DNA from: Tetragonia tetragonoides
Lineage: Eukaryota; Streptophyta; Magnoliopsida; Caryophyllales; Aizoaceae
Assembly: GCA_038025085.1 (NCBI GenBank)
Contig: CM076144.1
Coordinates: 36,366,501-36,430,500, forward strand
Length of the DNA stretch: 64,000 nt
Reading direction: 5' to 3'
The translations under genes and the position numbers were made by a program. Of the stretch, positions 61,933-64,000 are shown in pieces. Below the pieces are notes generated by a model, which did no database searches, was not told the DNA's origin, and saw only the letters and a program-made list of their open reading frames with translations. Positions within the stretch are counted from its first letter, which is position 1; every line of letters begins with the position of its first letter.

Positions 61933-61944
61933 TGGTATCAGAGC
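61933..61944 (+). promoter_or_regulatory. Primer-binding site for initiator tRNA-Met
   Basis: TGGTATCAGAGC directly after the LTR CA, the standard tRNA-iMet complement used by plant copia elements. Confidence 0.92.
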
Positions 61945-62007
61945 GTGAAACATCCTTAAACAAACCCTAAACAAACTCAAAAAAAACCTTAAACCATAAA
62001 CATTGGC

Positions 62008-62672
62008 CGTGGAAGATCCACCACCAAAAATTGACTCAAAATCCCCTTATTTCCTAGGTCCCCAAGATCGACCTGGTGATTTATTACTGCGGCCAGATTT
62101 AATGGCGAAAATTATGATGATTAGGCTGGTGAGATTGAGACGGCTCTTCAAGCTCGAAGACAGTTCGGATTTTTAGATGATACGATTGTTTCTCCAACAC
62201 CTCCTTGCACACAAGATGATTGGAATACAATTCAAGCCATGTTGGTATCTTGGATTATGAATACCATCACAACAGAAGTGAAGAGTACCTTGTCCAAATA
62301 TAAAGACACCAGGCGTCTAAGGGAGAAGCTTAAGGAGCGATTTGCTCTTACGAATGGACCACGCATACAGCAATTAAAAGCGGTCATCTCTGACTGTAAG
62401 CAAACCAAATCCATGTCAGTTGCTTCTTACTATGGAAAACTCACGCTCTATGGGAGGAATTGCATAACCATGAACCTTTGATTACTTGTTCTTGTTGTAC
62501 AAAGTGTACCGCAGGCCTTGAACATGAGCGTCGCCGTGCAAAGGACATGCTTAATGAATTTCTGATGGGTTTATATACCCCATCTTATGGTCCTTTGCGA
62601 TTAAATATTCTTGCTCAAGATCCTCTGCCCTCTCTCAGCCGTGCCTACCAGCTTGTTATTCAAGATGAATGA
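62008..62672 (+). pseudogene. copia gag, multiply broken
   Basis: Encodes the Gag polyprotein N-terminal region (Retrotran_gag_3-like) and a UBN2-like gag core. The expected ATG appears disrupted: ACATTGGCC at about 62001-62009 where ACATGGCC would be expected. The frame shifts near 62075-62085, has a TAG at 62122-62124, shifts again near 62440-62450, and has a TGA at 62670-62672. Between breaks the translation is recognisably gag, including the helix-rich LKERFALTNGPRIQQLK segment. Confidence 0.75.
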
Positions 62673-64000
62673 GTCAGAACGTCTTCGGCTCTGCCCGAGG
62701 AGAAGTCCGACGTTGTTGGATTTTCTGTGCGAACTAGTGAGCGCACACGAGGCAAAATAGAGAAACCTGATAAATCACGTCTATCCTGCACCTACTGTAA
62801 GAAGATTGGCCATGAAGTAACTAATTACTTCGAAATTCATGGATATCCAGAATGGTGGGAGGATCGTGTGAAGTCTGACAGCGGATCAGGTATGACCAAA
62901 CTGATGATTGGTCATAACCAACAATCAACGACCTCTTCTTCTTCTCTTGCGACAGGACGTGGTCGAGGGGGAGTCCGTGCCAATGCTGCAGTTGTTTCAG
63001 AACCCACTGGAACACCATCTGCAGAATTATTTTCCGTTGATCAATGGAAGGCGCTTGAAATTGTCTTTGGTAATATGATTGTTTCCCGTAATCGTTTGAA
63101 TGGTAAGATTAATGGTCACTCCTGGATTATTGATACAGGTGCATCTAATCATATTACTGGTAATTTTTCTCTATTGTTCGATGTGAAAGACATCCTATGT
63201 CTCGTTGGTCTCCTTGATAGAAAGAAAGTGGTTGCAACAAAGAAGGGATCAGTGCAATTGTCGGATGCTATGACTCTCACTCATGTTCTTTATGTCCCTC
63301 TCTTAAATTGCAGCTTATTGTCCGTTTCACAATTGTGTGATGATTTGGATAGTATTGTCATTTTTAATCAATATGTGTGTGCCATACAGGACCAAACGAG
63401 GAAGCTGATTGGAACGGGAAGTAAGCAAGATGGACTCTACTACTTCAAGGGACCACATACAGTGCAGGCAGTCACTATGGACGCGGACACTTCTTCTTTG
63501 GCTCTTTGGCATGCTAGAATGGGGCATCCTTTAGAAAAAGTAGTAAAATTGCTCCCTCCTGTTTGTAATTCTAAAGGTAGTTTGAATAAAGCCTGTGAAG
63601 TGTGTTTTAGAGCTAAACATCCCAGAGACAAATTCCCTTTGAGTGAGAATAAAGCCAGTCGAATTTTTGAACTAAATCATATTGATTTGTGGGGCGGCTA
63701 TCGTCATACATCTTCTTGTGGTGCTAGATATTTTTTGACTATTGTGGATGATTTTTCTCGGGCTGTATGGGTTTATTTGATGGATGATAAAACATAGGTC
63801 TTTTCTAAATTTATGTCCTTTGTTGCTATGGTTGAGCGACAATTCTCTCAAACCATAAAAATTGTTTGGAGTGATAATGGAACGGAGTTCCGGTGTTTGC
63901 TTGGTTATTTTACTGCTTGTGGTATCTTATTTCAAACCTCATGCACTGGCACACCACAATAACATGGGAGAGTTGAAAGGAAATACAAACACATACTAAA
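62673..64000 (+). pseudogene. copia pol, partial (zinc knuckle, protease, integrase)
   Basis: One frame from after the TGA at 62672 to a TAG at 63795-63797, continuing in the same frame to a TAA at 63960-63962 and the window end. It carries a zinc knuckle whose last Cys is Tyr (CTYCKKIGHEVTNY), the protease DTGASNHIT, the GAG-pre-integrase HHCC zinc motif (WHARMGHP and CEVC), and the integrase core start with HIDLWGG and WSDNGTEF. The knuckle change and the stops make it inactive. Reverse transcriptase and RNase H are beyond the window. Confidence 0.85.

Larger units (their letters stand above)
61734..64000 (+). mobile_element. Ty1/copia retrotransposon, 5' part, decayed
   Basis: 5' LTR, primer-binding site, gag and the first part of pol up to the integrase catalytic core, cut by the window end. 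The order protease-integrase (before reverse transcriptase) identifies Ty1/copia. The start codon region, gag and pol carry several inactivating changes, so this copy is not autonomous. The right LTR and target duplication lie outside the window. Confidence 0.9.

Overview
The window is nuclear DNA from a flowering plant, almost certainly a core eudicot. The evidence is spliced genes with plant-specific products (an AT-hook AHL protein, a plastid ClpR subunit, a DUF761 protein), an inserted plastid ndhI fragment, an endogenous caulimovirid, and plant-type MITEs, SINEs and a Ty1/copia element. The sequence is AT-rich with long TA, CT and ATT microsatellites. I cannot name the species from sequence alone.

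Five complete host genes are supported. A domesticated hAT-transposase-like gene lies at 10222-12717 (+). A four-exon cornichon gene lies at 45576-48057 (+). A nine-exon CLPR2 gene lies at 49052-52623 (+). An intronless acidic DUF761-type gene lies at 53405-53989 (-). A five-exon AHL gene lies at 55236-59631 (-). All exon joins were checked for reading frame; one CLPR2 intron appears to be GC-AG. Two weaker genic pieces are a three-exon small ORF downstream of the hAT gene (14021-14719) and a lone DUF7054-type first exon (24540-24834). From memory, the order hAT-like, cornichon, CLPR2 matches Arabidopsis At1g12380-At1g12390-At1g12410. Here the first two are pushed about 33 kb apart by a repeat island.

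Layout: 1-9.7 kb holds hAT-type MITEs, a cluster of hairpin-bearing repeats and microsatellites. 9.75-14.7 kb is the hAT-like gene and the small three-exon ORF. 15-26.7 kb is a MITE, SINE and retroposon field with the DUF7054 exon. 26.76-34.2 kb is a nearly genome-length endogenous florendovirus-like pararetrovirus, with one long frame broken by three stops and a broken second ORF. 34.2-35.6 kb holds an inverted-repeat element and a plastid ndhI fragment cut off at a TA array. 35.6-41.9 kb is an unexplained region of exon-like leaders, TTAAC minisatellites and three tRNA-like sequences in both orientations. 42.3-45.4 kb has a retroposon with a 19-bp target duplication, a SINE, and a Mutator-type element with a perfect 9-bp duplication about 210 bp upstream of the cornichon start codon. 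45.6-59.6 kb is the gene-rich block. 61.73-64.0 kb is the 5' part of a decayed Ty1/copia element running off the window.

The host genes have no obvious shared pathway: they are neighbours by ancestry, not an operon. No clearly novel biological system was found. The best candidates for something undescribed are the tRNA-like and TTAAC-minisatellite region at 37-40.6 kb, the two-copy retroposon family at 18.7 and 42.3 kb, and the stop codons of the viral copy, which all fall between domains.
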